From Leeuwenhoekiella marinoflava DSM 3653 (lineage in GTDB: Bacteria > Bacteroidota > Bacteroidia > Flavobacteriales > Flavobacteriaceae), in contig NZ_FQUN01000003.1 of NCBI RefSeq assembly GCF_900129005.1, forward strand, positions 1-64,000: DNA of 64,000 nt, written 5' to 3'. How positions within the stretch are numbered: the first letter of the stretch is position 1; every line of letters begins with the position of its first letter. Both the position numbers and the translations under genes were made by a program. The notes beneath the pieces were generated by a model. The model saw nothing but the letters and a program-made list of their open reading frames with translations. It ran no database searches and was not told the DNA's origin. Positions 8,002-16,551 of the stretch are shown here, piece by piece.

Positions 8002-8751
8002 TCAGATACCGCGTTCTTTCTGGATGGTATCATACGCGTCCTGCACATTTCTAAACTTTTCTTCTGCACCGGCACGATAGGCTTCATCCATATGCTGTAG
8101 TTTATCAGGATGGTATTTTTTAGCCATTGCCCTATACGCTTTCTTAACCTCAGCATCAGTTGCAGTTTTTTCAATCTCCAAGATTTTATAGGCACTGTCT
8201 GCATTTTTAAAGAACATCGCTTTAAGGCTTTCAAACTCGCCTCTGCTCAATCCCAAATATCCGGCAATTTGAGAGATTTGATCAACCTCTGATGCAGAAA
8301 CCGAACCATCTGCCTGAGCAATACCAAACAAGAAGTGTACAATTTGTAAACGCACTTCTCTGCGGGTACGCTGGGTCAGATACGCACAAATACGCTGTGC
8401 ATTGATTTCGCGTTTTTTGACTACCTCATTAAAGGTTCTAAACGTGGCATTAGCCCGCTCTTTACCATAAGCTTGTACAAAATATTGCCGTACATAGTCC
8501 ATCTCACGCTGACTTACTTGTCCATCTGCTTTTATAACTATAGAGCAAAGCGAAAGCAAATTGAGTTCAAAATCACCGGGAGTTACGGTTTGCTCCTGAC
8601 TGCCAAAAGGAGCGCTGCTTCTGCCTGAGCTTGTACTGGTATTTTTATTGAAAAATAAATTATCTATGAGCATCCCAATTACATACCCTGCGATTCCGCC
8701 CATCCAGCCGCGGAAAGCCAGGCCAATAATGGCTCCTATCCATCTTACCAT
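8002..8751 (-). CDS. DjlA-like membrane co-chaperone, TerB plus J domain
   Basis: The 249-residue protein has a glycine-rich N-terminal membrane segment (about residues 5-33), a TerB-like helical domain (about 57-165) and a C-terminal J domain (about 186-249) with the invariant HPD at residues 214-216 (KKYHPDKL). This order is that of DjlA/TerB-type co-chaperones, which stimulate the ATPase of DnaK at the inner face of the membrane. It is monocistronic, facing away from the bacilliredoxin gene. It is one of two J-domain proteins in the window, the other being CbpA at 29-30 kb. Confidence 0.85.
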   Translation of the reverse strand: MVRWIGAIIGLAFRGWMGGIAGYVIGMLIDNLFFNKNTSTSSGRSSAPFGSQEQTVTPGDFELNLLSLCSIVIKADGQVSQREMDYVRQYFVQAYGKERANATFRTFNEVVKKREINAQRICAYLTQRTRREVRLQIVHFLFGIAQADGSVSASEVDQISQIAGYLGLSRGEFESLKAMFFKNADSAYKILEIEKTATDAEVKKAYRAMAKKYHPDKLQHMDEAYRAGAEEKFRNVQDAYDTIQKERGI

Positions 8752-8872
8752 TTAATCTTTTTTATTGTGTTTTCGGTCAAAACCGGTATCTATACGTTTT
8801 GTGCGCTGCAAAAATAAAGCCTTTACAAGATGTGAGTCTGTAAATATGACAAAATGTTACTGTTTTGAGGAT

Positions 8873-8988
8873 GCGCAAAGGATTGAAGCCCTGTGGAGCT
8901 CGTTGTATCTGCCAGAAGCAGATGCAACAGCGACGGCTGAAAGCCTGCCTATGCCGGCTCTTAGTCCTGCCCCAAAGGGATGCGCCCT
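8873..8988 (+). repeat. Structured intergenic element, copy A
   Basis: The sequence has the order GGATTGAAG, a hairpin-forming middle (GTTGTATCTGCC ... GGCAG-like and GCAGATGCAAC arms), GGCTGAAAGCC, and a terminal CCTGCCCCAAAGGGATGCGCCCT. A reversed copy with the same order of blocks is at 12229-12322. Elements of this form (GGATTGAAGC ... GAAAGCC ... GCGCCC) recur between genes in flavobacterial genomes to my knowledge; their function is not known to me. Confidence 0.45.
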
Positions 8989-9050
8989 AAACCCTATATT
9001 TTTTAGCAGGAGACTGTAGGGTTTATAAAAAGTACCCGACTATTATTTTG

Positions 9051-9058
9051 TAACTTTG
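9051..9058 (+). promoter_or_regulatory. Predicted -7 box upstream of bacilliredoxin gene
   Basis: TAACTTTG fits TAnnTTTG. It lies about 115 bp before the start at 9174, which would give a leader of around 105 nt. No clear -33 element. Confidence 0.4.
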
Positions 9059-9173
9059 TAAACTAAAGCAAAAGCCTTGTGGTCGAAACAGAAGGTCTTG
9101 TTTAAAATAAAATTTTAGTTTCGAAGCCGATATCGAAATGTTAAACGCCAGAAGTGGCTTAAAAAGAGAACTT

Positions 9174-9584
9174 ATGTATCCAGCAGAATTAGTAAAACCT
9201 ATGCGTGAAGACCTTACTTCTGTAGGTTTCACAGAATTACATACTACAGATGATGTGCAAGCGGCTATGAAAAAAGAAGGAACAACACTTGTTGTGGTGA
9301 ATTCTGTTTGTGGTTGTGCTGCAGCAAATGCTAGACCGGGAGCGCGTATGGCTTTGCAAAACGCAAAAACTCCAGATAATATATTTACGGTATTTGCAGG
9401 TGTAGACCGTGAGGCTACAGATCTTGCTCGTAATTTTATGGTACCGTTTCCTCCATCTTCGCCTTCGATGGCTTTATTTAAAGATGGTGAATTGGTGCAT
9501 ATGTTAGAGCGTCACCATATTGAAGGCCGTCCTGCAGAGCTTATTGCAGACAATCTTATAGATGCATTTAACGAGCATTGCTAA
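9174..9584 (+). CDS. BrxA/BrxB-family bacilliredoxin
   Basis: The start is placed at 9174 (MYPAELVKPM), where the family begins, not at an in-frame ATG 36 bp upstream; the purine-rich AAAAAGAGAA precedes it. The 136-residue thioredoxin-fold protein carries the C-G-C active site at residues 46-48 (NSVCGCAAANARPG), and the conserved VPFPPSSPS loop. In Firmicutes such proteins remove bacillithiol from protein cysteines. Bacteroidota members are common; whether this organism makes bacillithiol cannot be seen here, so the exact thiol partner is open. It stands alone between two terminators. Confidence 0.9.
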   Translation: MYPAELVKPMREDLTSVGFTELHTTDDVQAAMKKEGTTLVVVNSVCGCAAANARPGARMALQNAKTPDNIFTVFAGVDREATDLARNFMVPFPPSSPSMALFKDGELVHMLERHHIEGRPAELIADNLIDAFNEHC

Positions 9585-9657
9585 GCAGTTAATTAGCTCT
9601 AGGAAAACCTGAGAAGACTTTAGTCTTGATTATTGAATACGAATCAGACAACCTATT

Positions 9658-9688
9658 AAATCCCTGCCTTTTACGCAGGGATTTTTTT
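9658..9688 (+). terminator. Intrinsic terminator after the bacilliredoxin gene
   Basis: A 10-bp perfect stem (AAATCCCTGC with GCAGGGATTT) with a 7-nt loop is followed by T residues up to 9688. Confidence 0.85.
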
Positions 9689-9735
9689 GTTTTCATAAAT
9701 ACTGCTAATTGTATGATAATTTGATTTATACCTCT

Positions 9736-9743
9736 TACTTTTG
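9736..9743 (+). promoter_or_regulatory. Predicted -7 box of the ClC gene
   Basis: TACTTTTG fits TAnnTTTG and lies 20 bp before the start codon at 9764. A TTG at 9709-9711 is 24 bp upstream, somewhat far for the -33 element. Confidence 0.45.
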
Positions 9744-9763
9744 CGCCTCAAAACACGATTAAA

Positions 9764-11554
9764 ATGCCTGGTAAAAAACCCCTTTTACATCGCTTTCACG
9801 CCTGGCGCTATAAGCATATTTCTAAAACCACATTTGTTTACTTTTTAAGTGTAATCACAGGTCTCCTTGCGGGGTTAGGAGCTGTATTGATCAAAAACAT
9901 CACACACATCATCCAGAATTTATTAGAAGGCAAACTTGTTGAGAATTACCGGTATGGTTTTTACTTTTTGTTCCCTATTGTTGGTTTGGCGTTAACGGTT
10001 CTCATCGTAAAATTTATCATTCGTAATCCCTTGAGTCATGGGGTTCCTATGACGTTACGTGCCATTGCAAAACGCAAGGGTATTTTACGCAACTATCAGG
10101 TTTATGCCTCACTAATTACAGCACCGCTCACCGTAGGTTTTGGAGGTTCAGTGGGATTGGAGAGTCCTACAGTAGTTACCGGAGCAGGAATTAGTTCGTA
10201 CTTGTCCCGTATCTTTCATATGGATCAGGCACACCGAACGCTGTTGCTGGGCTGTGCTGCTGCCGGTGCAATGTCTTGTATTTTTAAGGCTCCCATAGCT
10301 GCCATCATTTTTGCGGTTGAGGTTTTTAGCCTTGATCTCACGTTACTCTCGTTGATGCCCTTACTATTAGCATCACTTTCCGCAATTCTTACGTCTTACT
10401 TTTTCTTTGGCTCAGATACGATTTTACCTTTTGTGCTTAAAGATGCCTTTACGATTGCAGACTTCCCTTACTATATGATACTGGGGCTGGTTGCAGGTTT
10501 TACTTCGGTGTATTTCAGTAAAGCCTATTTTGCCACACAAAAGATTTATACACGTTGGGATTCTGTTACTATCCGTTTACTAGTCGCCGGCGCCTCGTTA
10601 GGTCTGCTCTTATTTTTAATCCCACCGCTATATGGTGAAGGTTTTGATACCATTAACAAACTGTTAGACGGGCAAGCGGTCAATGCATTAGGTGCTACTT
10701 TTTTTAGCGAATATTTAGATAATATCTGGGTTGTTATTGCGCTACTTGCCGGTCTCGTTTTATTTAAAGTCATTGCTTCAGCAATTACTTTTGCGGGTGG
10801 TGGTATCGGTGGTATTTTTGCACCAGTATTGTTTATGGGTAGCGTTATGGGTAATTGTATTGCTAAAATCATCAACAATCTTGGGATATCCGGTGTTCAT
10901 ATTTCTGAAAGCAATTTTACACTTGTAGGTATGACCGGTTTACTTGCCGGAGTTTTGCATGCACCGCTCACTGCAATATTCCTTATTGCTGAAATCACCG
11001 GAGGATATGGGTTGTTCATTCCTTTGATGATTACGGCAGCAATTGCGTATGGTATCAATAAATACTTTCTACCGCATTCTGTTTATGGGATGGAACTGGC
11101 CGTTAAAGGTGAACTCATAACTCACGATAAAGACCAGGCGGTGCTTACACTATTAAATGTAAATCACATTATAGAATCTAATTTCATACGGGTCAGACCT
11201 GATATGACTTTAGGTGAAATGGTTCAAAAAGCTGTAGCAAAATCTACGCGAAACCTCTTCCCTGTAGTAAATGAAGAGGACGAGCTCGTAGGAGTCATCA
11301 CACTCGACGACATCCGGGAAATTATGTTTGATTCGTCTCTATACGAGACCACAAAAGTAAGAAGCTTAATGCATGCCGCTCCGGAGTATATTTATCTAGA
11401 GTCTGACCCTGCTAAAGTGGTGATGCGTAAATTTCAGGAAAGTGGCGCGTGGAACCTCCCCGTTATTAAAGACGGAAAGTATCACGGTTTTATTTCAAAA
11501 TCTAAATTACTTACCGCTTACAGACGTATGCTGGTCAGTTTTTCCAGGAAATAA
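9764..11554 (+). CDS. ClC-family chloride channel/transporter with CBS pair
   Basis: The 596-residue membrane protein has the ClC core (about residues 20-450) and two C-terminal CBS domains (about 470-590). Visible signature positions: SHGVP at 91-95 (family GSGIP), GLESP at 131-135 with the gating glutamate E133 present, FAVEV at 183-187, and GGIFAP at 349-354. Aligned with the E. coli antiporter, E186 matches Glu202 but the proton glutamate (Glu203) is V187, as in vertebrate ClC channels, and the ion-coordinating serine is H92. This suggests passive anion conduction or an altered exchange mechanism. CBS domains may sense adenine nucleotides. The small membrane protein 38 bp downstream is probably co-transcribed. 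Confidence 0.92.
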   Translation: MPGKKPLLHRFHAWRYKHISKTTFVYFLSVITGLLAGLGAVLIKNITHIIQNLLEGKLVENYRYGFYFLFPIVGLALTVLIVKFIIRNPLSHGVPMTLRAIAKRKGILRNYQVYASLITAPLTVGFGGSVGLESPTVVTGAGISSYLSRIFHMDQAHRTLLLGCAAAGAMSCIFKAPIAAIIFAVEVFSLDLTLLSLMPLLLASLSAILTSYFFFGSDTILPFVLKDAFTIADFPYYMILGLVAGFTSVYFSKAYFATQKIYTRWDSVTIRLLVAGASLGLLLFLIPPLYGEGFDTINKLLDGQAVNALGATFFSEYLDNIWVVIALLAGLVLFKVIASAITFAGGGIGGIFAPVLFMGSVMGNCIAKIINNLGISGVHISESNFTLVGMTGLLAGVLHAPLTAIFLIAEITGGYGLFIPLMITAAIAYGINKYFLPHSVYGMELAVKGELITHDKDQAVLTLLNVNHIIESNFIRVRPDMTLGEMVQKAVAKSTRNLFPVVNEEDELVGVITLDDIREIMFDSSLYETTKVRSLMHAAPEYIYLESDPAKVVMRKFQESGAWNLPVIKDGKYHGFISKSKLLTAYRRMLVSFSRK

Positions 11555-11592
11555 TATCTTTAATATTAAATTATCAATCTAGAATACTAGCT

Positions 11593-11865
11593 ATGCGTAA
11601 CGCGATAATCATACTCTTTTGCATACTTTGCCTCACACTGGGCTATGGCTTTTATTTGCGCTATTTCACCCAAGATACACTCACCGGAGACCGCTTTTTA
11701 GGACTCACTATTCTTGCGGTTGCGTTCATTCTTATGCCTATGTTTTTATACCACCGCTGGAAGGACAGAAAGGTAAAAGATTACATGCTTGACGAGGATA
11801 ACATCAGGAGAATGAGAGCTTTCAATGACCGTAAAGAACCTCGTAAAAATTCTGAAAATCAATAA
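11593..11865 (+). CDS. Small two-helix membrane protein, unknown function
   Basis: The 90-residue product has two predicted membrane helices (about 4-22 and 36-54) followed by a charged cytoplasmic-looking tail (YHRWKDRKVKDYMLDEDN). It begins 38 bp after the ClC gene on the same strand with no terminator in between, so it may be co-transcribed. No known family is recognised. A role as an accessory subunit of the ClC protein would be only a guess. Confidence 0.6.
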   Translation: MRNAIIILFCILCLTLGYGFYLRYFTQDTLTGDRFLGLTILAVAFILMPMFLYHRWKDRKVKDYMLDEDNIRRMRAFNDRKEPRKNSENQ

Positions 11866-11915
11866 CTTTTATAAAATTATTTACTTTAAGATAACCTTCA
11901 TGTCGTTTAAACACG

Positions 11916-11923
11916 TAGTTTTG
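11916..11923 (+). promoter_or_regulatory. Predicted -7 box of the cold-shock gene
   Basis: TAGTTTTG fits TAnnTTTG, 28 bp upstream of the start codon at 11952. No long cold-shock type leader is therefore expected from this promoter. Confidence 0.45.
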
Positions 11924-11951
11924 TATCAATATTAATTTTTACAATTTTATA

Positions 11952-12143
11952 ATGAAAGGTACAGTTAAATTTTTCAATGAATCAAAAGGTTACGGATTCA
12001 TTACTAACGATGACACAGGAAAAGACATCTTCGTTCACGCCACCGGTCTTAACGGTGAAGTATTAGAAGAAGGTGACCAAGTAGAGTACATCGAAGAAGA
12101 AGGAAGAAAAGGTATGGTAGCTGCGCAAGTGCGCGTACTATAA
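11952..12143 (+). CDS. Cold-shock domain protein
   Basis: A 63-residue single cold-shock domain. It has both RNA-binding motifs: KGYGFI (RNP1, residues 12-17) and DIFVHA (RNP2, residues 25-30). It would bind single-stranded RNA or DNA as an RNA chaperone in the cytoplasm. It has its own predicted promoter and a strong terminator, so it is a single-gene unit. Bacteroidota genomes have several such genes, so a specific csp letter is not assigned and cold induction cannot be judged from the sequence. Confidence 0.93.
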   Translation: MKGTVKFFNESKGYGFITNDDTGKDIFVHATGLNGEVLEEGDQVEYIEEEGRKGMVAAQVRVL

Positions 12144-12176
12144 TCCTAAGATATATATAAGTATATTTAAGATTCC

Positions 12177-12209
12177 AACCCTGCTTAATTAGTTAAGCAG
12201 GGTTTTTTG
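12177..12209 (+). terminator. Intrinsic terminator of the cold-shock gene
   Basis: A 12-bp perfect stem (AACCCTGCTTAA with TTAAGCAGGGTT) with a 4-nt loop is followed by TTTT. It lies about 35 bp after the stop codon. Confidence 0.88.
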
Positions 12210-12228
12210 TGTGTTAATATTAAGTATC

Positions 12229-12322
12229 AGGGCGTTCACCCCTGCACTTAGGCGCAGTTTCCATTACAATTCCTCCTGCGCTCTATTGCGCCGTGCGGGA
12301 TTTTCACTACAATCCCTAACGC
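12229..12322 (-). repeat. Structured intergenic element, copy B (reversed)
   Basis: Read on the minus strand it runs GCGTTAGGGATTGTAG, GAAAATCCC, a GCGC...GCGC hairpin, GGAATTGTAATGGAAAC, and ends in GCAGGGGTGAACGCCCT. Block order and both ends resemble copy A at 8873-8988. Confidence 0.42.
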
Positions 12323-12408
12323 AAGAAGAACTCGCTGTTTCTATTTTGTAATTTTACGCGATAATCGAGAGTAAATTCTTTTAAACGTATTCCAATACCG
12401 CATTAGAT

Positions 12409-13185
12409 ATGTCACAAACATTAGAACTAGCTGCAATACAAGCCAATTTAGTCTGGGAAGATCCGGCTGCTAACCGGGCGTATTTTGATCAGAAACTCGC
12501 TGAAATCAAAAAAGACGTAGACCTCATCGTACTACCCGAAATGTTTGCGACCGGTTTCAGTATGAATCCAGACGGTATCGCAGATGAAGGGGAAACCCTT
12601 AATTGGATGAAAAGCAAGGCTACTGATCTAAACACGGCTATTGCCGGAAGCTTAATGGTTAAAGAAAATGAGTTGTATTACAACCGCTTTTATTTTGTCA
12701 CCCCAGATGGTTCTGTAACCCTATACAACAAACGACACACGTTTACACTCGCAGGAGAAGATCAAGTTTACGAGAAAGGCACGCAGCAGGTGTTTGCAGT
12801 CTATAAAGGCTTTAAAATATTATTACAAGTCTGCTACGATTTGAGATTTCCGGTTTTTGCTCGTAATACGAGCGCTTACGATGCAGTAATTTATGTGGCA
12901 AACTGGCCTAAAAAGCGTGTTTTTGCATGGGATACTTTATTAAAAGCCCGTGCGGTTGAAAACATGTGTTATTGCATCGGTGTCAACCGAATGGGATTAG
13001 ATGGCAATACGTACGAATACAATGGCTTTAGCGGTGTTTACGATAGCTTAGGAGCTACTTTAGCTTTCGCAGAAGCAAAAGAAACCACTATCTACGCTAC
13101 ATTAGACAAGTCGCATTTAGAGCAAACACGCAACCAACTCAACTTTTTGGCAGATCAAGATAGATTTACTCTTGAGTTAGAATGA
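12409..13185 (+). CDS. Nitrilase-superfamily amidohydrolase, omega-amidase-like
   Basis: The 258-residue protein has the Glu-Lys-Cys triad of the nitrilase superfamily: E44 (VLPEMF), K108 (YNKRHTF) and C142 (QVCYDLRFP). The length and the surrounding sequence fit the omega-amidase (YafV/Nit2-like) branch, which hydrolyses alpha-ketoglutaramate and related omega-amides in the cytoplasm. The substrate is inferred from family resemblance. The 3' end overlaps the convergent Ig-like lipoprotein gene by 20 bp, so there is no room for an intergenic terminator between them. Confidence 0.88.
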   Translation: MSQTLELAAIQANLVWEDPAANRAYFDQKLAEIKKDVDLIVLPEMFATGFSMNPDGIADEGETLNWMKSKATDLNTAIAGSLMVKENELYYNRFYFVTPDGSVTLYNKRHTFTLAGEDQVYEKGTQQVFAVYKGFKILLQVCYDLRFPVFARNTSAYDAVIYVANWPKKRVFAWDTLLKARAVENMCYCIGVNRMGLDGNTYEYNGFSGVYDSLGATLAFAEAKETTIYATLDKSHLEQTRNQLNFLADQDRFTLELE

Positions 13186-14782
13186 ATGTATCTTTAGGAT
13201 ACCATCCGGATCTTAAATCTAGCAAATCCGGGTAATACAACACCTCTTCAGGTTGTACTTGCTTTAAAAAGTTACCGCTGTCGTATTTACCATTTTCATT
13301 GAGATCTACAATGACACGCGCATAATATTTGCCGGGTTCAATACGGTTAAACTGAAAAAATGTTTTACCGGGTTCACCTATAAGTTCTCTCTTCACATCA
13401 CCTTTTTCGGTAATTAACTGTACAATATGTTGAACATCTGCTGCACCCTGCAAGGTGAGGTCATATTCACCATAATCTCCGTAAGCCTTGGTAGAGGCAG
13501 TAAAGTTTAATGTGTCATTTTTAGCTCCGTAAAAATCGGTCAAAGCTTCCGGGAGCATTTGTATGTTATAGGATTCATTCTCCGCCGTTTCAAAGCGCAA
13601 GTCAAGCTGGAGTTTTTTTGGATACAAATTCACTTTAAAATCTTCCACTAAAGTCGAATCTTTTCTACTGATCACAATTTTTGAAGTGTCTACCGCAATA
13701 ACCGGAATCGTAGTATTGAGCACATAAGGCTCTTCTAAAATTAATCCGCTGGAAGCCGACTGTATTTGCAGGGAATCTGCTTTTAACTTCCGCTTGCGTA
13801 CAAAAGCAGTATCTATTTTTTGATTGGCTAGGGTTCTAAAAACAAGTGAATCTGTTTCGGTTTGTGGTTTATACCAGAACTGTAAAGAATCCTGACCGGT
13901 TTTACGCGTAATGAGCTTTTCAAAACCTTCGGGTTTTGCGCTGATCAGTTCAACAGCAATACTGTCTGGATTTCCCACATAAGGAATGGCGATTCGTTGC
14001 GCAGCACCTTGTTTTGGTCGGCCGGGTTTTGGCGCCAACTCTTCATTAAACAAACGCAGCACATACACAGAGTCTGTAGGTACGTCAATAAAAGTATCGT
14101 AAAAAGCAATTTTATCTTTATCAGGCTGAAAGGTGTAATTACTTGCATCATCTTTCATCGCCACCAGTTTATACCGACCAGCCTTTACGTTTGAAAGTTC
14201 AAAAACCACAGAACTGTCTAACGTATTGGTCACATAGCGTGGTACTTCTTTATAAACTACAGAATCACGATAGGTAGAATCTGCTTCGTAAAGCATTACC
14301 GTAACATAGTTATCAGGCTCTCTTAGAATTGCATCTCTAATCACACCGGTCACGGTTAACGAATCTATATAGTCACCCGTAGAAAAAACGTATTTAAAAA
14401 AGGAAAACGGATTGCCCTCGTTATTATCGGTTACGCTTTCACCGAAATTAAAAACATATGTAGTATTGGACTCTAACGTATCTGTAATCTGAATGTCTAT
14501 GTAGCGTGAAGCACTGCCCTGCGGTGAGATTTGCGCTTTAGGATCCATAGGAGGTGAAATAATCAGATTCTTACTAAGATCTTTGAGCTTGATGTATTCA
14601 TCAAACTCAATACGAATCTCTTTTCCGTTGAAGTTTGTCGTATTATTAGGCGGATCAGCACGCACCAAAACCGGAGCGGTCTCATCTTTAGGTCCGCCGG
14701 TAGGTGTACCTCTTTTAGCACATTGCACCACAAAAAGCAGTAAACCTGCCACCAATACCAGTTGTAATCCCTTTTTTAGCAT
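13166..14782 (-). CDS. Ig-like (Big_5-type) domain lipoprotein
   Basis: I start it at 14782 (MLKKGLQLVLV), because the lipoprotein signal follows at once and the lipobox VVQC lies at about residue 20-21; an in-frame ATG 18 bp upstream only adds polar residues. The 538-residue protein has an N-terminal Ig-like domain of the Big_5 type (about 30-130: PPNNTTNFNGKEIRIEFDEY), followed by beta-rich repeats, and a C-terminal carboxypeptidase-regulatory-like segment (YYARVIVDLNENGKYDSG). Such proteins are common single-copy outer-membrane or periplasmic lipoproteins of flavobacteria; their role is unknown. Together with the ComF gene it forms a minus-strand pair. Confidence 0.85.
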   Translation of the reverse strand: MLKKGLQLVLVAGLLLFVVQCAKRGTPTGGPKDETAPVLVRADPPNNTTNFNGKEIRIEFDEYIKLKDLSKNLIISPPMDPKAQISPQGSASRYIDIQITDTLESNTTYVFNFGESVTDNNEGNPFSFFKYVFSTGDYIDSLTVTGVIRDAILREPDNYVTVMLYEADSTYRDSVVYKEVPRYVTNTLDSSVVFELSNVKAGRYKLVAMKDDASNYTFQPDKDKIAFYDTFIDVPTDSVYVLRLFNEELAPKPGRPKQGAAQRIAIPYVGNPDSIAVELISAKPEGFEKLITRKTGQDSLQFWYKPQTETDSLVFRTLANQKIDTAFVRKRKLKADSLQIQSASSGLILEEPYVLNTTIPVIAVDTSKIVISRKDSTLVEDFKVNLYPKKLQLDLRFETAENESYNIQMLPEALTDFYGAKNDTLNFTASTKAYGDYGEYDLTLQGAADVQHIVQLITEKGDVKRELIGEPGKTFFQFNRIEPGKYYARVIVDLNENGKYDSGNFLKQVQPEEVLYYPDLLDLRSGWYPKDTFILTQE

Positions 14783-14909
14783 AACAGCGCAAAGTAACAA
14801 TTATTTTTAAAGATTAGCTGCAAATACTACCTGCTAAGAAGCAGTAAACTATCTTGGGTATTAAACCCTTTGGCGGTGCCAATAAAACTGCTGTTTTTAA
14901 ACGGTATAT

Positions 14910-15587
14910 TCAATCTGTTATTGCCATTACCGCAACACTAAGTTTGATTCCCGGTATTTTTTGAAGTGCAATAGCGCACCCTTCTACAGTTCCACCGGTT
15001 GTTATCAAATCATCAACGAGTAAAATGTGTTTTCCTGCCAGGCTTTCTGTTTCAAGTACATCAAACGAGTCGATGACTTCAGTAGAACGTAGACCTCTAT
15101 TGAGAAAAACCTGAGTTCGAGTTGCTTTTTTCCGGTATAAAACGGTATCAGAATACGATTTTCCCAATGCATGCGCAATGGCTTTACCAAAACCTGCAAC
15201 TTGATTATACCCGCGTTTTTTTAATCTTTTTTTATGCAAAGGCACCGGGATAATGCAGTCTACATCCTGATATACTTCAAGTTGAGTCAATTCCTCTCCC
15301 AGCCAGTTTCCAAAATAAGTACTCAAGTGTTCCTGATTGCGGTATTTTAAATTATGTATAAGTTGTTGAACTCGTGATTTCTTATCAAAATAAAACAATG
15401 CTGTAGCTAATTCTAGAGAAGTACGCCCTCTCAATAATTTTTTGATAGGGTTGTGCGTTGTAGTATGCAAATGAGTAACCGGTAGTGCGTGTCTGCAAGA
15501 GGTGCAAATGAGATTTTCGCCCAGAGTTAAAAGTCCGGAACAGGCGCTGCATTGATCGGGATAGAAGAGTTTAAGTAAAGACTTCAT
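14910..15587 (-). CDS. comF: ComF-family phosphoribosyltransferase-like protein
   Basis: The 225-residue protein opens with a four-cysteine zinc-binding site (C13, C16, C28, C31) and ends in a type I phosphoribosyltransferase fold with the PRPP-loop signature VDDLITTGGT at about 192-201. KKRLKKRGYNQ in the middle is also typical of ComF. The family takes part in natural transformation in several bacteria, probably handling incoming single-stranded DNA with the PriA/RadA machinery; direct evidence in Bacteroidota is limited. It is upstream of the Ig-like lipoprotein gene on the same strand, with 127 bp between, and divergent from the coiled-coil gene. Confidence 0.88.
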   Translation of the reverse strand: MKSLLKLFYPDQCSACSGLLTLGENLICTSCRHALPVTHLHTTTHNPIKKLLRGRTSLELATALFYFDKKSRVQQLIHNLKYRNQEHLSTYFGNWLGEELTQLEVYQDVDCIIPVPLHKKRLKKRGYNQVAGFGKAIAHALGKSYSDTVLYRKKATRTQVFLNRGLRSTEVIDSFDVLETESLAGKHILLVDDLITTGGTVEGCAIALQKIPGIKLSVAVMAITD

Positions 15588-15640
15588 CTCATTTTGATTA
15601 AAAATTATAACTTTCGCACTAAGATATCAAAATAGGCTGC

Positions 15641-16522
15641 ATGAGCGCAACTCGCAATAACAATGCTTTAAAGATTCTTATCGGTATATTATTTTTACTA
15701 CTGCTTGGACTGGGCGGATACACCTATAAATTTTATCACGAACTCAGTGCTAACAAAGTAGCTTTATCTGAAGAAAAAGAATTGCTAAAACAAGAATTAA
15801 GCACACTGCTTACGAATTATAACTCAGAAATAGAGAGCAATAAATTGCTTACTACAGAGCTTAAACAGGCGAGATCACGCATTCAAAATTTACTGGTTCG
15901 TCTAGAAAACGCAAACTCTACACAGACCACTTTGCAAAATTACCGCAGAGAACTGGCTGTTTTACGCGATGAACGTGATGAGTTGCGTGAAAAAGCAGAC
16001 AGTTTATTGCTTGAAAATGCGCTTCTTGTTTCTCAAAAAACTAATGTAGAAGCAGCTTTTGTTGAAACTGTTGTGCAACGCGACTCCCTCAAACAGCAAA
16101 ATGAAGAGCTTCAAGACAATCTCGCTAAAAGTGCCCAACTCAATGTAAGTAAGTTTAAAACAAGCGGTGTGATTTTACGTCGAAGTGGTAAAACCGTGCC
16201 CAACGAGCGCGCAAGTCGTATTGATAAAATCGAAATTTGCTATACGGTCAATAAAAACGTACTTGCAAAACCCGGAGTTCATGACTTTTACATTCAGGTT
16301 ATAAACCCTAAGAATAATGTGATGGGCGAACATGTTTCTTTAGCTTTTGGCGAAAACATTTTGATTTATAGCGCGTATCAGCAAATCAATTATCAAAACG
16401 AAGCAATTAATTCTTGTGTATGGATCAATCCAATGGCAGAAGAATTTAAACCGGGAATTTACCGCATCAATCTTTTTGAAAACGACCGCCTGCTAAGCAA
16501 CAGCGTTGTAGAATTAGAATAA
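15641..16522 (+). CDS. Membrane-anchored coiled-coil protein, unknown function
   Basis: The 293-residue protein has one N-terminal membrane helix (about residues 10-28), then a long coiled coil (about 35-160, rich in Leu/Glu/Lys heptads), and a C-terminal beta-type domain (about 170-293; DKIEICYTVNKN, FYIQVINPKNNVMGE, GIYRINLFENDRLL). The helix and topology suggest an inner-membrane anchor with the coiled coil and domain in the periplasm. I do not know a characterised homologue. It is a single-gene unit, divergent from comF with 53 bp between. Confidence 0.75.
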   Translation: MSATRNNNALKILIGILFLLLLGLGGYTYKFYHELSANKVALSEEKELLKQELSTLLTNYNSEIESNKLLTTELKQARSRIQNLLVRLENANSTQTTLQNYRRELAVLRDERDELREKADSLLLENALLVSQKTNVEAAFVETVVQRDSLKQQNEELQDNLAKSAQLNVSKFKTSGVILRRSGKTVPNERASRIDKIEICYTVNKNVLAKPGVHDFYIQVINPKNNVMGEHVSLAFGENILIYSAYQQINYQNEAINSCVWINPMAEEFKPGIYRINLFENDRLLSNSVVELE

Positions 16523-16551
16523 ACTCCTCCAAGGCAATTATCGTAAATACC

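Noticed and set aside
8765-9019. 84-codon plus-strand frame before the bacilliredoxin gene
   Set aside because: It overlaps the structured intergenic element (8873-8988), which explains the open frame, and its translation has no coding character.
9138-9173. Extended start for the bacilliredoxin gene
   Set aside because: The family starts at MYPAEL; the 12 upstream codons are not conserved-looking.
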